The notes under the pieces are model-generated. The model did no database searches, was not told the origin of the DNA, and saw only the letters and a list, made by a program, of their open reading frames with translations. Positions 1 to 7,882 of a stretch of DNA of 64,000 nucleotides are shown here, piece after piece (the first letter of the stretch is position 1; every line of letters starts with the position of its first letter). Source of the stretch: an uncultured Alistipes sp. (GTDB lineage: Bacteria > Bacteroidota > Bacteroidia > Bacteroidales > Rikenellaceae); assembly GCA_900546065.1 (NCBI GenBank), contig URBK01000001.1:1-64000 (forward strand). Reading direction: 5' to 3'. The position numbers were made by a program, and so were the translations under genes.

Positions 1-531
1 TATCTCCGCCCCTCCGCCCGGTATGGCGTCCATCCCGGCCTGCTTGAGCTGCCGCAACCCCTCCTCCGTCGTCAGTCCCGCCTTGCGGATCATGTACGAC
101 AGTTCGATGGCCGTGAAGGCCTTGACCGCAGCCCCCGGAAGAATAGACTTCACGCGGCGGATCATGTCGCAATAGTAGTATATGTCGTGTACGGGGTGTA
201 CGCCACCCACGATATGCACTTCCGTCACGCCGCTGCCGACATACGAGCGTACCTTCGCCTCGATCTGCTCCATCGTCATGTCCCACGCCTCGGGGCTCCC
301 CTTCGGGCGGCGGTACGAACAGAAACGGCAGTTGAAGACGCAGAGGTTCGTCGGCTCGATGTGGAAATTGCGGTTGTAGTAGACCTTGTCGCCGCTCACG
401 GCACGCTTGCGCGCCACGGCTATCTGCCCCAGACGCCACAACGGCGCCTCGCGCCACAACACGGCCGCCTGTACGGCATCGAGTCTTTCTGCGTTGGCGG
501 CACGCTCGGCCGCCTGCTCCCATCTCTCCAT
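1..531 (-). CDS. mqnE: Aminofutalosine synthase MqnE (radical SAM), 3' part beyond the window
   Basis: Translating the minus strand from the ATG at 531 gives 177 open codons that run off the left edge. Residues about 63-70 read CVFNCRFC, the CX3CX2C cluster motif of radical SAM enzymes, preceded by HIEPTNL. The stretch TEVHIVGGVHP, then KAFTAIEL and finally AIPGGGAEI is typical of MqnE rather than MqnC or the CofG/CofH cofactor enzymes. MqnE joins a SAM-derived adenosyl radical to 3-[(1-carboxyvinyl)oxy]benzoate to give aminofutalosine, the second step of the futalosine menaquinone route. The start lies 10 bases past the stop of the upstream permease gene, so it is probably co-transcribed with lptF/G and tgt. 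The C-terminal half cannot be seen. Confidence 0.87.
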   Translation of the reverse strand, partial: MERWEQAAERAANAERLDAVQAAVLWREAPLWRLGQIAVARKRAVSGDKVYYNRNFHIEPTNLCVFNCRFCSYRRPKGSPEAWDMTMEQIEAKVRSYVGSGVTEVHIVGGVHPVHDIYYYCDMIRRVKSILPGAAVKAFTAIELSYMIRKAGLTTEEGLRQLKQAGMDAIPGGGAEI

Positions 532-541
532 AGTCGTTCGA

Positions 542-1660
542 TCATTTGGGCGCCTTGCGGTAGAGATATGCCGCAATCAGGGCGAAGATTATATTCGGTG
601 TCCACACCGCAAGACCTACGGGCATCGAGCCACTCTTGGCGAACTCCTCGAAGACGCGGTTGAACATGATGTACGAGAAACACAAGGCGATGCCGATACC
701 TATATGCAGGCCCGTGCCGCCGCGAACCTTGCGCGAAGAGAGCGAGACGCCGATAAGCGTCAGGATGAACGTCGCCATCGGGTAGGCAAAACGCGTATGC
801 CGCTCCACCTCGATCACGTTGATCGCACTCGAACCCTTGGCGCGCTGCTGCCGCAGGAAGTCGTTCAACTCGCCGATCTTCATCGTCGAGATGATCTTGT
901 CGACACGTCCCAACTCACGCACGTCGAGGTTGATGAGCGTATCGAGATCGCGCCGCTGCTCGAACGTCTCCTCGCCGTCGGGCGTGATGTGGCGCAGAAT
1001 ATATCGCTGCGCGTGCCAGCGGCCCGTCTCGGGATCCACCGTCACGTCCGACGCCTCGAGCGATTCGGCTATCGACGTACCCTCGTAACGCTCCAGCGCC
1101 ATGTATGAGGCGCGATTGCCGCGGTTGAAGCCTCGCACGTAGACAAACTCCCCGGGCTCGATCTGACGGTATATGTGGCGGTCGTACTGCACCGTCTGGT
1201 TACTCTTGAAATATTTCTGCTCGAACTCCACGCAGCTGATCTGCGACACCGGTATAACCCACAGGTTCAACGCCAGCGACAACAGCGTGATCACCAGCGC
1301 CCCCAGAAAATAGGGCCACATGAGGCGCATGAAGCTCATGCCGCCCGACAACATGGCGATGATCTCGGTCTGGTATGCCATCTTCGAAGTGAAGAATATC
1401 ACGGCGATGAATGTAAACAGACCGCTGTACTGGTTTATGAAGTCGGGGACGAAATTGAGGTAATAGTCGAATATGATGGCCGAGAAGGGGGCCTTGAGCT
1501 CCGTGAAGTCATCCACACGCTCGGCATAGTCGAAGACCACGAGCACCACCGTGATCATCGCTATGGCGAAGGCATAGGTCTGCAGAAACCGCCGCAGGAT
1601 GTAGCGGTCGAGGATCTTGAACCCGGGAAATCGCATATCGCTTTTCAAACTAATCTTCAT
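542..1660 (-). CDS. LptF/LptG (YjgP/YjgQ) family LPS export permease
   Basis: A 372-residue inner-membrane protein. It has three hydrophobic helices near residues 27-45, 62-92 and 105-132, a periplasmic domain of about 150 residues, and three helices close to the C-terminus. This is the LptF/LptG layout, and the LDRYILRRFL start is characteristic. LptF and LptG with LptB form the ABC transporter that extracts lipopolysaccharide from the inner membrane. The permease alone does not say whether it is LptF or LptG. The gene begins 26 bases after tgt ends and stops 10 bases before mqnE, so the three look like one unit. An in-frame Met eight codons later (1636) is an alternative start. The long open frames on the other strand here are GC-driven shadows. 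Confidence 0.88.
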   Translation of the reverse strand: MKISLKSDMRFPGFKILDRYILRRFLQTYAFAIAMITVVLVVFDYAERVDDFTELKAPFSAIIFDYYLNFVPDFINQYSGLFTFIAVIFFTSKMAYQTEIIAMLSGGMSFMRLMWPYFLGALVITLLSLALNLWVIPVSQISCVEFEQKYFKSNQTVQYDRHIYRQIEPGEFVYVRGFNRGNRASYMALERYEGTSIAESLEASDVTVDPETGRWHAQRYILRHITPDGEETFEQRRDLDTLINLDVRELGRVDKIISTMKIGELNDFLRQQRAKGSSAINVIEVERHTRFAYPMATFILTLIGVSLSSRKVRGGTGLHIGIGIALCFSYIMFNRVFEEFAKSGSMPVGLAVWTPNIIFALIAAYLYRKAPK

Positions 1661-1686
1661 CTCACAGCCGTCGTTACGTTAGCAAA

Positions 1687-2817
1687 TCAGAGGCGCCGCC
1701 CAAGACGCGTCACCATATCGCCCTTCCACTGCGCGAAGTCGCCCTCGATGATATGCCGGCGCGCCTCGCGCACCAGCCATAGATAGAACGCCACGTTGTG
1801 CAGCGAGGCGATCTGCGCCCCGAGCATCTCGCCGCACACCACAAGATGGTGGACGTACGCCTTCGAGTAGAGCATGTCGACGAAGCTCGCACCCGCCGGA
1901 TCGAGCGGCGAGAAGTCGTCCTCCCACTTCTTGTTGCGCAGGTTGATCGTACCCTCCGAGGTGAATATCTGTCCGTTGCGTCCGTTGCGCGTGGGCATCA
2001 CGCAGTCGAACATGTCCACACCCCGGTCTATGCCTTCGAGGATGTTTATCGGCGTACCGACACCCATCAGATAACGCGGCCGCGACTCGGGCAGCACGGC
2101 ATTCACGACCTCGATCATGGCATACATCACCTCCGTCGGCTCACCAACCGCAAGGCCGCCTATGGCATACCCGTCGGCGTCGTACTGCAAAACGTTGCGC
2201 GCGGCCTGCTCGCGCAGGTCGGGATATGCGCACCCCTGAACTATCGGGAAGAGCGACTGCGAATGACCGTACTTGGGCTGCGTCTGCGCGAAGCGCGTGA
2301 AACAGCGGTCCAGCCACCGCTCCGTCAGCGCCAGCGACTTGGCCGCATAGTCGCGCGGGGCATCCCCCGGAGGGCACTCGTCGAAGGCCATCATTATGTC
2401 GGCGCCGATCGTGCGCTCGGTATCGATCACATTCTCGGGCGTGAACAGATGGCGCGAGCCGTCTATGTGCGAACGGAAGTAGCACCCCTCCTCCTTGAGC
2501 TTGCGGCAATCCGACAGCGAGAAGACCTGAAAACCGCCGCTGTCGGTAAGCATCGGCCCGTCCCACGTCGAGAAACGGTGCACACCCCCCGCCTGCTCCA
2601 TGATGCGCATACCCGGGCGCAGGTAGAGATGGTAGGTGTTGGCCAGAATGATACGCGCACGGGCATCGTCCCGCAGGTCGCGGTGGAAGATGCCCTTCAT
2701 GGCGGCGGCCGTGCCTACGGGCATGAATATGGGGGTCTCGACGGGACCGTGGTCGGTCTGCATCAGGCCGGCTCGTGCCTTCGATGCGGGAGCCGTATGT
2801 TGAAGCGTAAATTTCAT
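1687..2817 (-). CDS. tgt: tRNA-guanine transglycosylase (queuine/preQ1), without the usual zinc cysteines
   Basis: 376 residues, normal family length. TGT swaps guanine-34 for the queuosine precursor in tRNAs with GUN anticodons. Visible motifs are TDSGGFQVFSL with the catalytic Asp92, MMAFDECPPGD, GGLAVGEP, and MFDCVMPTRNGRNG with the nucleophile Asp271. The C-terminal zinc motif PxCxC-x2-C of the E. coli enzyme aligns with PLDPAGASFVD (residues 304-314), so all three cysteines are absent, while the SLHN histidine (His340) remains. I recall related Bacteroidetes sequences looking the same, but could not check. The start at 2817 is preferred over an upstream Met at 2871 because the conserved N-terminus begins there and the -7 box at 2869-2876 would overlap the longer form. 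Confidence 0.93.
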   Translation of the reverse strand: MKFTLQHTAPASKARAGLMQTDHGPVETPIFMPVGTAAAMKGIFHRDLRDDARARIILANTYHLYLRPGMRIMEQAGGVHRFSTWDGPMLTDSGGFQVFSLSDCRKLKEEGCYFRSHIDGSRHLFTPENVIDTERTIGADIMMAFDECPPGDAPRDYAAKSLALTERWLDRCFTRFAQTQPKYGHSQSLFPIVQGCAYPDLREQAARNVLQYDADGYAIGGLAVGEPTEVMYAMIEVVNAVLPESRPRYLMGVGTPINILEGIDRGVDMFDCVMPTRNGRNGQIFTSEGTINLRNKKWEDDFSPLDPAGASFVDMLYSKAYVHHLVVCGEMLGAQIASLHNVAFYLWLVREARRHIIEGDFAQWKGDMVTRLGRRL

Positions 2818-2868
2818 TTTACAGTCGTTGCAACCAGTGCGCACGCATACGTCGGCGCATAATTCGGA

Positions 2869-2876
2869 CAAAGTTA
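2869..2876 (-). promoter_or_regulatory. tgt operon -7 box
   Basis: Reads TAACTTTG on the minus strand, a perfect Bacteroidetes TAnnTTTG. It predicts a leader of roughly 45 bases before the tgt ATG at 2817. No clear TTTG -33 box is visible. Confidence 0.6.
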
Positions 2877-3188
2877 CTACTTTTCATCGAAAAAACAGGC
2901 CTTTCTCCCCACAAAACTCTCTCCGCACCCATGTAAAACAATATGTGTCGGCCTTTTACGCCATACAATACCGGCCGCCACCCCTTGCAACAGGGCCCGC
3001 CGCCAAACTGCCGAAGGGGAAAACATTGCCTTGACGTATGCTACCGTAGGCTTCGGGCGCAGGATCAAACGCGGGCACAGACCATAAAATTATCCGCACG
3101 CCGCCCGAAAGATATCCCCGCATACGCCGCCGAACAACATGAAACACAAAAAAATCGGCCGCATGCTTCGTTTTCCGGAATTTATTGT

Positions 3189-3196
3189 TACCTTTG
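3189..3196 (+). promoter_or_regulatory. rpsF operon -7 box
   Basis: Reads TACCTTTG, about 40 bases before the rpsF ATG. It fits the Bacteroidetes sigma-ABfr -7 consensus. Confidence 0.65.
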
Positions 3197-3235
3197 CACC
3201 GCCGTAAGGCACATGAACATTTAATCGATTCAGTC

Positions 3236-3583
3236 ATGAACAATTACGAAACCGTTTTCATTGTCACCCCCGTCCTCTCGGACATTCAGGTGAAGGAGGT
3301 GGCTGACAAATTCCAAGGTATCATTACCGAGAACGGCGGTCAGATCGTGAATGCGGAGAACTGGGGCCTCAAGAAGCTCGCTTATCCCATTCAGAAGAAG
3401 ACTACCGGATTCTACTTCCTCATCGAGTTCACGGGTGAGGGTTCGCTCGTAGACATCCTCGAGACGGGCTATCGCCGTGACGAGCGCATCATTCGTTTCT
3501 TAACTTTCAAGCAGGACAAGTACGCTGTCGAGTATTCGGAGAAGCGTCGCGCCAAGCTTGCCAACAAATCACAGGAGGAGTAA
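3236..3583 (+). CDS. rpsF: 30S ribosomal protein S6
   Basis: 115 residues starting [14 protein letters not shown], the usual S6 N-terminus, with the central [19 protein letters not shown] stretch that contacts 16S rRNA and the S18 partner. The ATG at 3236 is chosen over an upstream TTG start because S6 proteins begin at this Met. It is the first gene of rpsF-rpsR-rplI. In many bacteria ssb or priB sits between rpsF and rpsR; here rpsR follows after three bases, as is usual in Bacteroidetes. Confidence 0.97.
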   Translation: MNNYETVFIVTPVLSDIQVKEVADKFQGIITENGGQIVNAENWGLKKLAYPIQKKTTGFYFLIEFTGEGSLVDILETGYRRDERIIRFLTFKQDKYAVEYSEKRRAKLANKSQEE

Positions 3584-3586
3584 ACC

Positions 3587-3868
3587 ATGGCACAGGAGAA
3601 CAACAAGCAGGGCGGCGAGATCCGCTATCTCAACCCCGTATCGGTAGACGTCAAGAAAAAGAAGTACTGCCGCTTCAAGAAGCTCGGCATCAAGTATGTC
3701 GACTATAAGGACGGAGAGTTCCTCAAGAAGTTCCTCAACGAGCAGGGCAAGATTCTGCCCCGCCGTCTGACCGGCACTTCGCAGAAGTTCCAGAAGAAGG
3801 TCGCACAGGCCGTAAAGCGCGCCCGTCACCTCGCCATTCTGCCTTTCGTAACGGATTGTATGAAATAA
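3587..3868 (+). CDS. rpsR: 30S ribosomal protein S18
   Basis: 93 residues, basic. It has the S18 core [36 protein letters not shown] and a terminal [15 protein letters not shown]18 binds S6 on the platform of the 30S subunit. The gene starts three bases after rpsF stops and is followed 18 bases later by rplI, so the three proteins are surely made from one transcript. Confidence 0.97.
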   Translation: MAQENNKQGGEIRYLNPVSVDVKKKKYCRFKKLGIKYVDYKDGEFLKKFLNEQGKILPRRLTGTSQKFQKKVAQAVKRARHLAILPFVTDCMK

Positions 3869-3886
3869 TTAGAGGAGGAGAGCAAT

Positions 3887-4327
3887 ATGGAGGTTATACT
3901 TATCAAAGACGTCGAGAAGCTGGGTTACGCCAACGACATCGTCAACGTAAAGCCCGGTTACGCTAACAATTACTTGATTCCTCAGGGTTACGCCAAGGCG
4001 GCTACCGCATCTGCCCGCAAGGTTCTGGCCGAGAACCTCAAGCAGCGCGCTCACAAGGACGCCAAGATTCTGGCCGACGCTCAGGCTCTGGCCGAGAAGC
4101 TGGCAAACCTGCCCCTCACCATCACCGTCAAGGCCGAGGAGGGCAAGATCTTCGGTTCGGTCACGTCGGCCGATATCGCCGAGGCTCTGGCTGCTAAGGA
4201 TATTACGGTTGACCGCAAGACCATCTCGGTTGACAGCATCAAGACTGTCGGCGAGTATGAGGCTACGGTAAAGCTCCACCGCGAGGTGAAGGCTACCGTC
4301 AAGCTGTCGGTCGTAGCCGAGGAGTAG
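3887..4327 (+). CDS. rplI: 50S ribosomal protein L9
   Basis: 146 residues with the L9 signature GYANDIVNVKPGYANNYLIPQGYA at residues 14-37, followed by the long connecting helix rich in Ala, Lys and Glu and the C-terminal rRNA-binding domain. L9 sits at the base of the L1 stalk and helps keep the reading frame. A purine-rich GAGGAGAG lies about 8-15 bases before the ATG, one of few Shine-Dalgarno-like sequences in the window. A hairpin terminator follows at 4400. Confidence 0.97.
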   Translation: MEVILIKDVEKLGYANDIVNVKPGYANNYLIPQGYAKAATASARKVLAENLKQRAHKDAKILADAQALAEKLANLPLTITVKAEEGKIFGSVTSADIAEALAAKDITVDRKTISVDSIKTVGEYEATVKLHREVKATVKLSVVAEE

Positions 4328-4399
4328 AAGCCGCAGGCAGGCACGCACACAGCGACGGCGCACCCGCCGCGCAGGCGACTGCCGCAACAATATGACAGA

Positions 4400-4434
4400 A
4401 GAGACCGCACCCGCAGGGATGCGGTCTCTTTTTT
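4400..4434 (+). terminator. Rho-independent terminator after rplI
   Basis: Perfect 10-bp stem (AGAGACCGCA at 4400-4409 with its complement at 4420-4429), a 10-base loop and six T. It ends the rpsF-rpsR-rplI transcript. Confidence 0.85.
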
Positions 4435-4459
4435 GCCCCTTGCTTTGTCAATATTTTAG

Positions 4460-4467
4460 TACCTTTG
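4460..4467 (+). promoter_or_regulatory. thiL -7 box
   Basis: TACCTTTG, 17 bases before the thiL ATG and just after the rplI terminator, so thiL is probably an independent unit. TTTG tetramers upstream sit at 4432 and 4444; neither has the ideal 19-21 base spacing. Confidence 0.6.
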
Positions 4468-4484
4468 CCGTAAATCGAATACGC

Positions 4485-5519
4485 ATGAACGAAAAGAAAC
4501 GAACCGAAATATCCGAACTCGGACAGTTCGGACTCATCGACCGCCTCACGGCCGATATAACGCCTACGGCCGCCACGACACTGAAGGGTGCGGGTGACGA
4601 TGCCGCCGTCATCGCCGCCGACAAGGATGACGCGACACTCGTCTCTACCGACACGCTGCTCGAGGGTGTCGACTTCGACCTTACCTACTTCCCGCTGAAA
4701 CATCTCGGATACAAGGCCGTAACTGTGGCCATAAGCGACATTCTGGCAATGAACGCGCGGCCCGAGCAGCTGCTCGTATCGCTCGGGGTCTCGTCGAAGA
4801 TGTCGGTCGAGGCGCTCGACGACCTCTATGAGGGCATACGCTTCGCCTGCAAGGAGTACGGTGTGGATCTGGTCGGGGGCGACACGCGCGCCTCTTTGAC
4901 GGGCCTTGTCATAGGCGTCACGGCCGTAGGCCGCGCACGCCGCGACGTCATCACCTACCGCAGCGGCGCACGCTTCAACGACCTGATATGTATCACGGGC
5001 AACCTCGGGGCCGCATATATGGGTCTGCAGCTGCTCGAACGCGAGAAACGGGTACTGAGTGACGTAAAGAATCCCGAGCCGCAGTTCGGCGGATACGAAT
5101 ACCTGCTGCAACGCTATCTCAAGCCCCGTGCCCGCAAGGATATCATCGACCTGCTTGCGGCCGAAAAGATCGTCCCCACCTCGATGATTGACATCACGGA
5201 CGGCCTTGCCAGCGAGGTGCTGCAGATATGCAAGGCATCGAAGTGCGGCGCCCGCATATACCTCGACCGCATACCTCTGGCCAAGCAGACCTCGGCCCTT
5301 GCCGAGGAGATGCATGCCGACCCCGTCGTGGCGGCCCTCAACGGCGGCGAGGATTACGAACTGATGTTCACCGTGCCGCTGGCAATGCAGGAGCAGGTGA
5401 TGCAGCTGGGCGTAGTCGATATCGTGGGACACATCACGCGCGAGTCGACGGGAGCATATCTTGTCACCCCCGACGGCAGCGACATCAAGCTCCGCGCACA
5501 AGGTTTCAAGGAGGAGTGA
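4485..5519 (+). CDS. thiL: Thiamine-monophosphate kinase
   Basis: 344 residues. ThiL phosphorylates thiamine monophosphate to thiamine pyrophosphate with ATP. Family motifs: GAGDDAAVI near residue 27 (metal and ATP binding), STDTLLEGVDFD, AVTVAISDILAMNARP, LVGGDTRAS, DITDGLASE, and GGEDYELMF near the end. The start at 4485 is used because the conserved region begins soon after it and the -7 box lies directly upstream; the longer frame would start inside the preceding terminator. No other thi gene is nearby and I see no TPP riboswitch in the short leader. Confidence 0.95.
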   Translation: MNEKKRTEISELGQFGLIDRLTADITPTAATTLKGAGDDAAVIAADKDDATLVSTDTLLEGVDFDLTYFPLKHLGYKAVTVAISDILAMNARPEQLLVSLGVSSKMSVEALDDLYEGIRFACKEYGVDLVGGDTRASLTGLVIGVTAVGRARRDVITYRSGARFNDLICITGNLGAAYMGLQLLEREKRVLSDVKNPEPQFGGYEYLLQRYLKPRARKDIIDLLAAEKIVPTSMIDITDGLASEVLQICKASKCGARIYLDRIPLAKQTSALAEEMHADPVVAALNGGEDYELMFTVPLAMQEQVMQLGVVDIVGHITRESTGAYLVTPDGSDIKLRAQGFKEE

Positions 5520-5540
5520 TACTTCATTAAACGCAACGCG

Positions 5541-5574
5541 AAAGCCGCATCTTCGTCGATGAAGGTGCGGCTTT
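5541..5574. terminator. Bidirectional terminator between thiL and a lipoprotein gene
   Basis: A 14-bp stem (5541-5554 with 5561-5574, one G-T pair) around a 6-base loop. It has A residues on the left and T residues on the right, so it can stop transcription from both converging genes. Confidence 0.8.
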
Positions 5575-5598
5575 TGCTATAAACAGACAAAAAGAATC

Positions 5599-6195
5599 TC
5601 AATTTTCCGCGCGGCGCATGCGTATCACCGATCCGGATGCGCCCTCCACAACAAGCATCTCGCCGCGCTCGTCCTCGCGCAGCTCGGCTCGCGCCGTAAA
5701 GGGATAGCGCTCGACCGTGTCGGTGACTATCGTCACCTCGCCCGTAAGGGATATGCGCCCATCCTGCACACCGTCGACATACCAGCCGTCGAAATGCAGC
5801 AGCGACGGCGGCGCCGTCTGCCGCACCTCGCCCCGAGGCAGCAGCTCAATCTCCACGGGCAGCTCGGCACGCCGGCCCGTTGCCCAGCGGCCCAGAACAT
5901 CCGTATAGGTTTCGTTTCCCGTCACCGACAGTGCCGTCAGTTCGGGACTGTCATGCGAGCCCCTGTAACACACCTCGACGGCATTGCCCTCGATGGCGTC
6001 GCCGCCGCTGCGCTCGGTCGCCTCATCCACAACAAACATCAGGACACTGTCCCCGGCGATGCTGCGTACGGTGAGCGACGCAGGCGACGCGGCCTCGACG
6101 ACGCCTGCCATATATTGCAGGGGCATCTCGTGGCGGCAAGATACGACCGTGGCGGCAAGGGCCGCACACACCATATATCCGAAAAATGGTCTCAT
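5599..6195 (-). CDS. Predicted lipoprotein of unknown function
   Basis: 198 residues. The first 20 form a signal peptide with a lipobox, MVCAALAATVVSC, so the mature protein should be acylated at Cys20. The rest is largely beta-strand-like, with two similar stretches (SLTVRSIAGDSVLMF and ISLTGEVTIVTDTVE) suggesting a small beta-barrel or lipocalin-like fold; I cannot name the family. The ATG lies only four bases after a perfect -7 box (6200-6207, minus), which implies a leaderless or near-leaderless message. Starting at the next Met (6174) would leave a signal peptide too short to work. It converges on thiL and is divergent from adk. Confidence 0.7.
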   Translation of the reverse strand: MRPFFGYMVCAALAATVVSCRHEMPLQYMAGVVEAASPASLTVRSIAGDSVLMFVVDEATERSGGDAIEGNAVEVCYRGSHDSPELTALSVTGNETYTDVLGRWATGRRAELPVEIELLPRGEVRQTAPPSLLHFDGWYVDGVQDGRISLTGEVTIVTDTVERYPFTARAELREDERGEMLVVEGASGSVIRMRRAEN

Positions 6196-6199
6196 ACGG

Positions 6200-6207
6200 C
6201 AAAGGTA
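6200..6207 (-). promoter_or_regulatory. -7 box directly before the 5599-6195 lipoprotein
   Basis: TACCTTTG on the minus strand, four bases from the ATG. Transcription would begin at or just inside the start codon. Confidence 0.55.
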
Positions 6208-6326
6208 CTCAAAAATATCGCCCGCGCAACCTCCGAAGCCGCGGCCGCGAAGCCGAAACTGCCGCCGGGGATGAAATTATTTCGGTTGCGGCAGCGCGGA
6301 AAATGGGTATTTCAATTACTTTTTTG

Positions 6327-6334
6327 TAATTTTG
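6327..6334 (+). promoter_or_regulatory. adk -7 box
   Basis: TAATTTTG in an AT-rich stretch, 39 bases before the adk ATG. Confidence 0.6.
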
Positions 6335-6373
6335 AGGCTGCAAAGACCCAAACATCAAACAACATTCATACGT

Positions 6374-6952
6374 ATGCTTAACATCATACTTTTCGGAGCG
6401 CCCGGATGCGGCAAGGGAACGCAGGCGGCGCGTATCAAGGAGAAATACAACATCAACCACATCTCGACGGGCGACGTCATCCGCGGCGAGATAACACGCG
6501 GCACCGAGCTCGGCAAGAGCATGAAGAGCTACATCGAATCGGGCGAGTTGGCACCCGACTCGATCGTCATAGGCATGATCCGCAACTACATCAACGAGCA
6601 CAAGGATGCTACGGGCAACATCTTCGACGGCTTCCCGCGCACGACGGCACAGGCCGAGGAGTTCGACCGCATCTTGGCCGAGGAGGGTGACGCGGTGAAC
6701 GTCATGGTCTACATGGACGTGCCGGAGGAGGAGCTCGTAAAGCGTATCCTGCTGCGCGGCAAGGAGTCGGGACGTGCCGACGACGCCTCGGAGGATATCA
6801 TCCGCAACCGTATCGCCGTTTATCGCGACCAGACAGCCGTCGTAGCCGACCACTACAACCGTCAGGGAAAGTATGAGGCCGTGAACGGCGTCGGCACCAT
6901 GGATGAGGTCTTCGACCGCATCTGCGAGGTGATCGACCGTTACAACAAATAG
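6374..6952 (+). CDS. adk: Adenylate kinase
   Basis: 192 residues. It interconverts 2 ADP with ATP and AMP in the cytoplasm. The P-loop GAPGCGKGTQ is at residues 7-16, followed by ISTGDVIRGE and IFDGFPRTTAQAEEFD (the AMP site) and a short lid around LLRGKESGRADDASEDIIRNRI. The length and the lack of a long lid insert mark the short, zinc-free form. The start at 6374 begins the conserved MLNIILFGAPG; the 14 residues upstream in the open frame overlap the leader. Confidence 0.96.
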   Translation: MLNIILFGAPGCGKGTQAARIKEKYNINHISTGDVIRGEITRGTELGKSMKSYIESGELAPDSIVIGMIRNYINEHKDATGNIFDGFPRTTAQAEEFDRILAEEGDAVNVMVYMDVPEEELVKRILLRGKESGRADDASEDIIRNRIAVYRDQTAVVADHYNRQGKYEAVNGVGTMDEVFDRICEVIDRYNK

Positions 6953-7074
6953 CGGCGGCAATCCGTCGCTATATCGGCCGGAAGTCTTGCCGCATGTCTT
7001 GCAGCATCGTCTGTTCTGACATGCGGCAAAACAACTTTTTCGGCTGATTTTGTTGTATATTACTTTTTTTTGGT

Positions 7075-7082
7075 TACCTTTG
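7075..7082 (+). promoter_or_regulatory. tRNA-Glu (and possibly rpsT) -7 box
   Basis: TACCTTTG with a TTTG at 7049-7052, 22 bases upstream. It lies about 50 bases before the mature tRNA 5' end. No second TAnnTTTG is visible before rpsT. Confidence 0.6.
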
Positions 7083-7132
7083 CGTCGCTAAAGCCACCTC
7101 TTCCGCCGCAAGGCGAGGGGCGATAGCGGTAA

Positions 7133-7204
7133 GGCCCATTCGTCTATCGGTTAGGACGCAAGATTTTCATTCTTGAAAGAGCAGTTCGATTCTGCTATGG
7201 GCTA
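7133..7204 (+). tRNA. tRNA-Glu (anticodon TTC)
   Basis: A 72-base cloverleaf. The acceptor GGCCCAT (7133-7139) pairs with ATGGGCT (7197-7203), with a G-T closing pair. The anticodon loop contains TTC, the T-arm is GCAG-TTCGATT-CTGC, and A is the discriminator. CCA is not encoded. Confidence 0.93.
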
Positions 7205-7472
7205 CGACTTATACCCGGGGGCCAGACTCAGGGGGCCAAACTCAGGGGGAGGCCGGACGACTTCGAGAGAATGCCGGACACTTAAAAAGGACCGGTCGAA
7301 CAGGAGGTTGCGACCCGATTAAAGGATGATCCCGAGGTATTTGACAGGTGGAAAAGTGACGAGAAACGCTCCACGGAGCGTTGCGGGGCGGACCCGCAGG
7401 CGCGGGTACACGACATAACCCGCACGAATAAGGTAACTGTAAGAGTAAAAAATAAAAAAGCAAACACACATT
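7205..7472 (+). ncRNA. Long structured leader between tRNA-Glu and rpsT
   Basis: 268 bases with no protein-coding signal. It starts with a near-perfect direct repeat of a 15-base GGGGGCCA(G/A)ACTCAG block (about 7217-7246), and further on has two hairpins: AACGCTCC pairing with GGAGCGTT, then ACCCGC pairing with GCGGGT. No TAnnTTTG is seen inside it. It may be a processed spacer RNA from a tRNA-rpsT co-transcript, or an S20 autoregulatory leader. Both readings are inference. Confidence 0.4.
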
Positions 7473-7724
7473 ATGGCAAATCACAAGTCATCTAAGAAGA
7501 GAATTCGCCAGACCGTTGCCAAGCGTGCACACAACCGTCTCTATCACAAGACTGCGCGCAACGCCGTGAAGGCTCTGCGCAACACCACCGAGAAGAGCGC
7601 CGCCGAGGCTCTGCTGCCCAAGGTAAGCTCGATGCTCGACAAGCTCTCGAAGCACGGCATTATCCACAAGAACAAGGCCGCAAACCTCAAGAGTTCGCTT
7701 GCACTGCACGTAAACGCCCTCTAA
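7473..7724 (+). CDS. rpsT: 30S ribosomal protein S20
   Basis: 83 residues, very basic. It starts MANHKSSKKRIRQT and continues with the family's RAHNRLYHKTARNAVKALR helix and the terminal KNKAANLKSSLALHV. S20 binds 16S rRNA early in 30S assembly. It has an unusually long, structured upstream region and a strong terminator 18 bases downstream, so it is the last gene of its transcript. Confidence 0.96.
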   Translation: MANHKSSKKRIRQTVAKRAHNRLYHKTARNAVKALRNTTEKSAAEALLPKVSSMLDKLSKHGIIHKNKAANLKSSLALHVNAL

Positions 7725-7741
7725 CAGGCGATTCACGAAAT

Positions 7742-7774
7742 AAAAAAGGCTTCGGATTGTCCGAAGCCTTTTTT
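7742..7774 (+). terminator. Terminator after rpsT
   Basis: A 15-bp perfect stem (7742-7756 with 7760-7774), a 3-base loop and a T-rich 3' side; it is A-rich on the other side. Confidence 0.88.
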
Positions 7775-7847
7775 ATTTGTCTGTGTCTTCCGCAGCCATA
7801 TCCGCAAATCGGGACGTGTAGAGGTTGTGCATTAGGGTGCTTTTTCG

Positions 7848-7855
7848 TACATTTG
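7848..7855 (+). promoter_or_regulatory. -7 box for the 7883-8794 gene
   Basis: TACATTTG, 27 bases before the ATG. Confidence 0.6.
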
Positions 7856-7882
7856 TACTGAACTACCCTAATCCCTTACAAC

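Larger units (their letters stand above)
2818..3235. other. Divergent intergenic region between tgt and rpsF
   Basis: About 418 bases without a convincing gene. It carries the tgt -7 box (minus, 2869-2876) and the rpsF -7 box (plus, 3189-3196). The short open frames in it have no recognisable product and no consistent codon bias. I see no tRNA, riboswitch or strong hairpin in the middle. Confidence 0.6.

Noticed and set aside
2818..3235. Small genes in the tgt-rpsF gap
   Set aside because: Several short frames of 60-95 codons overlap each other on both strands with no consistent codon bias or recognisable product.
4436..4484. TPP riboswitch before thiL
   Set aside because: The leader is under 50 bases and lacks the conserved CTGAGA core.
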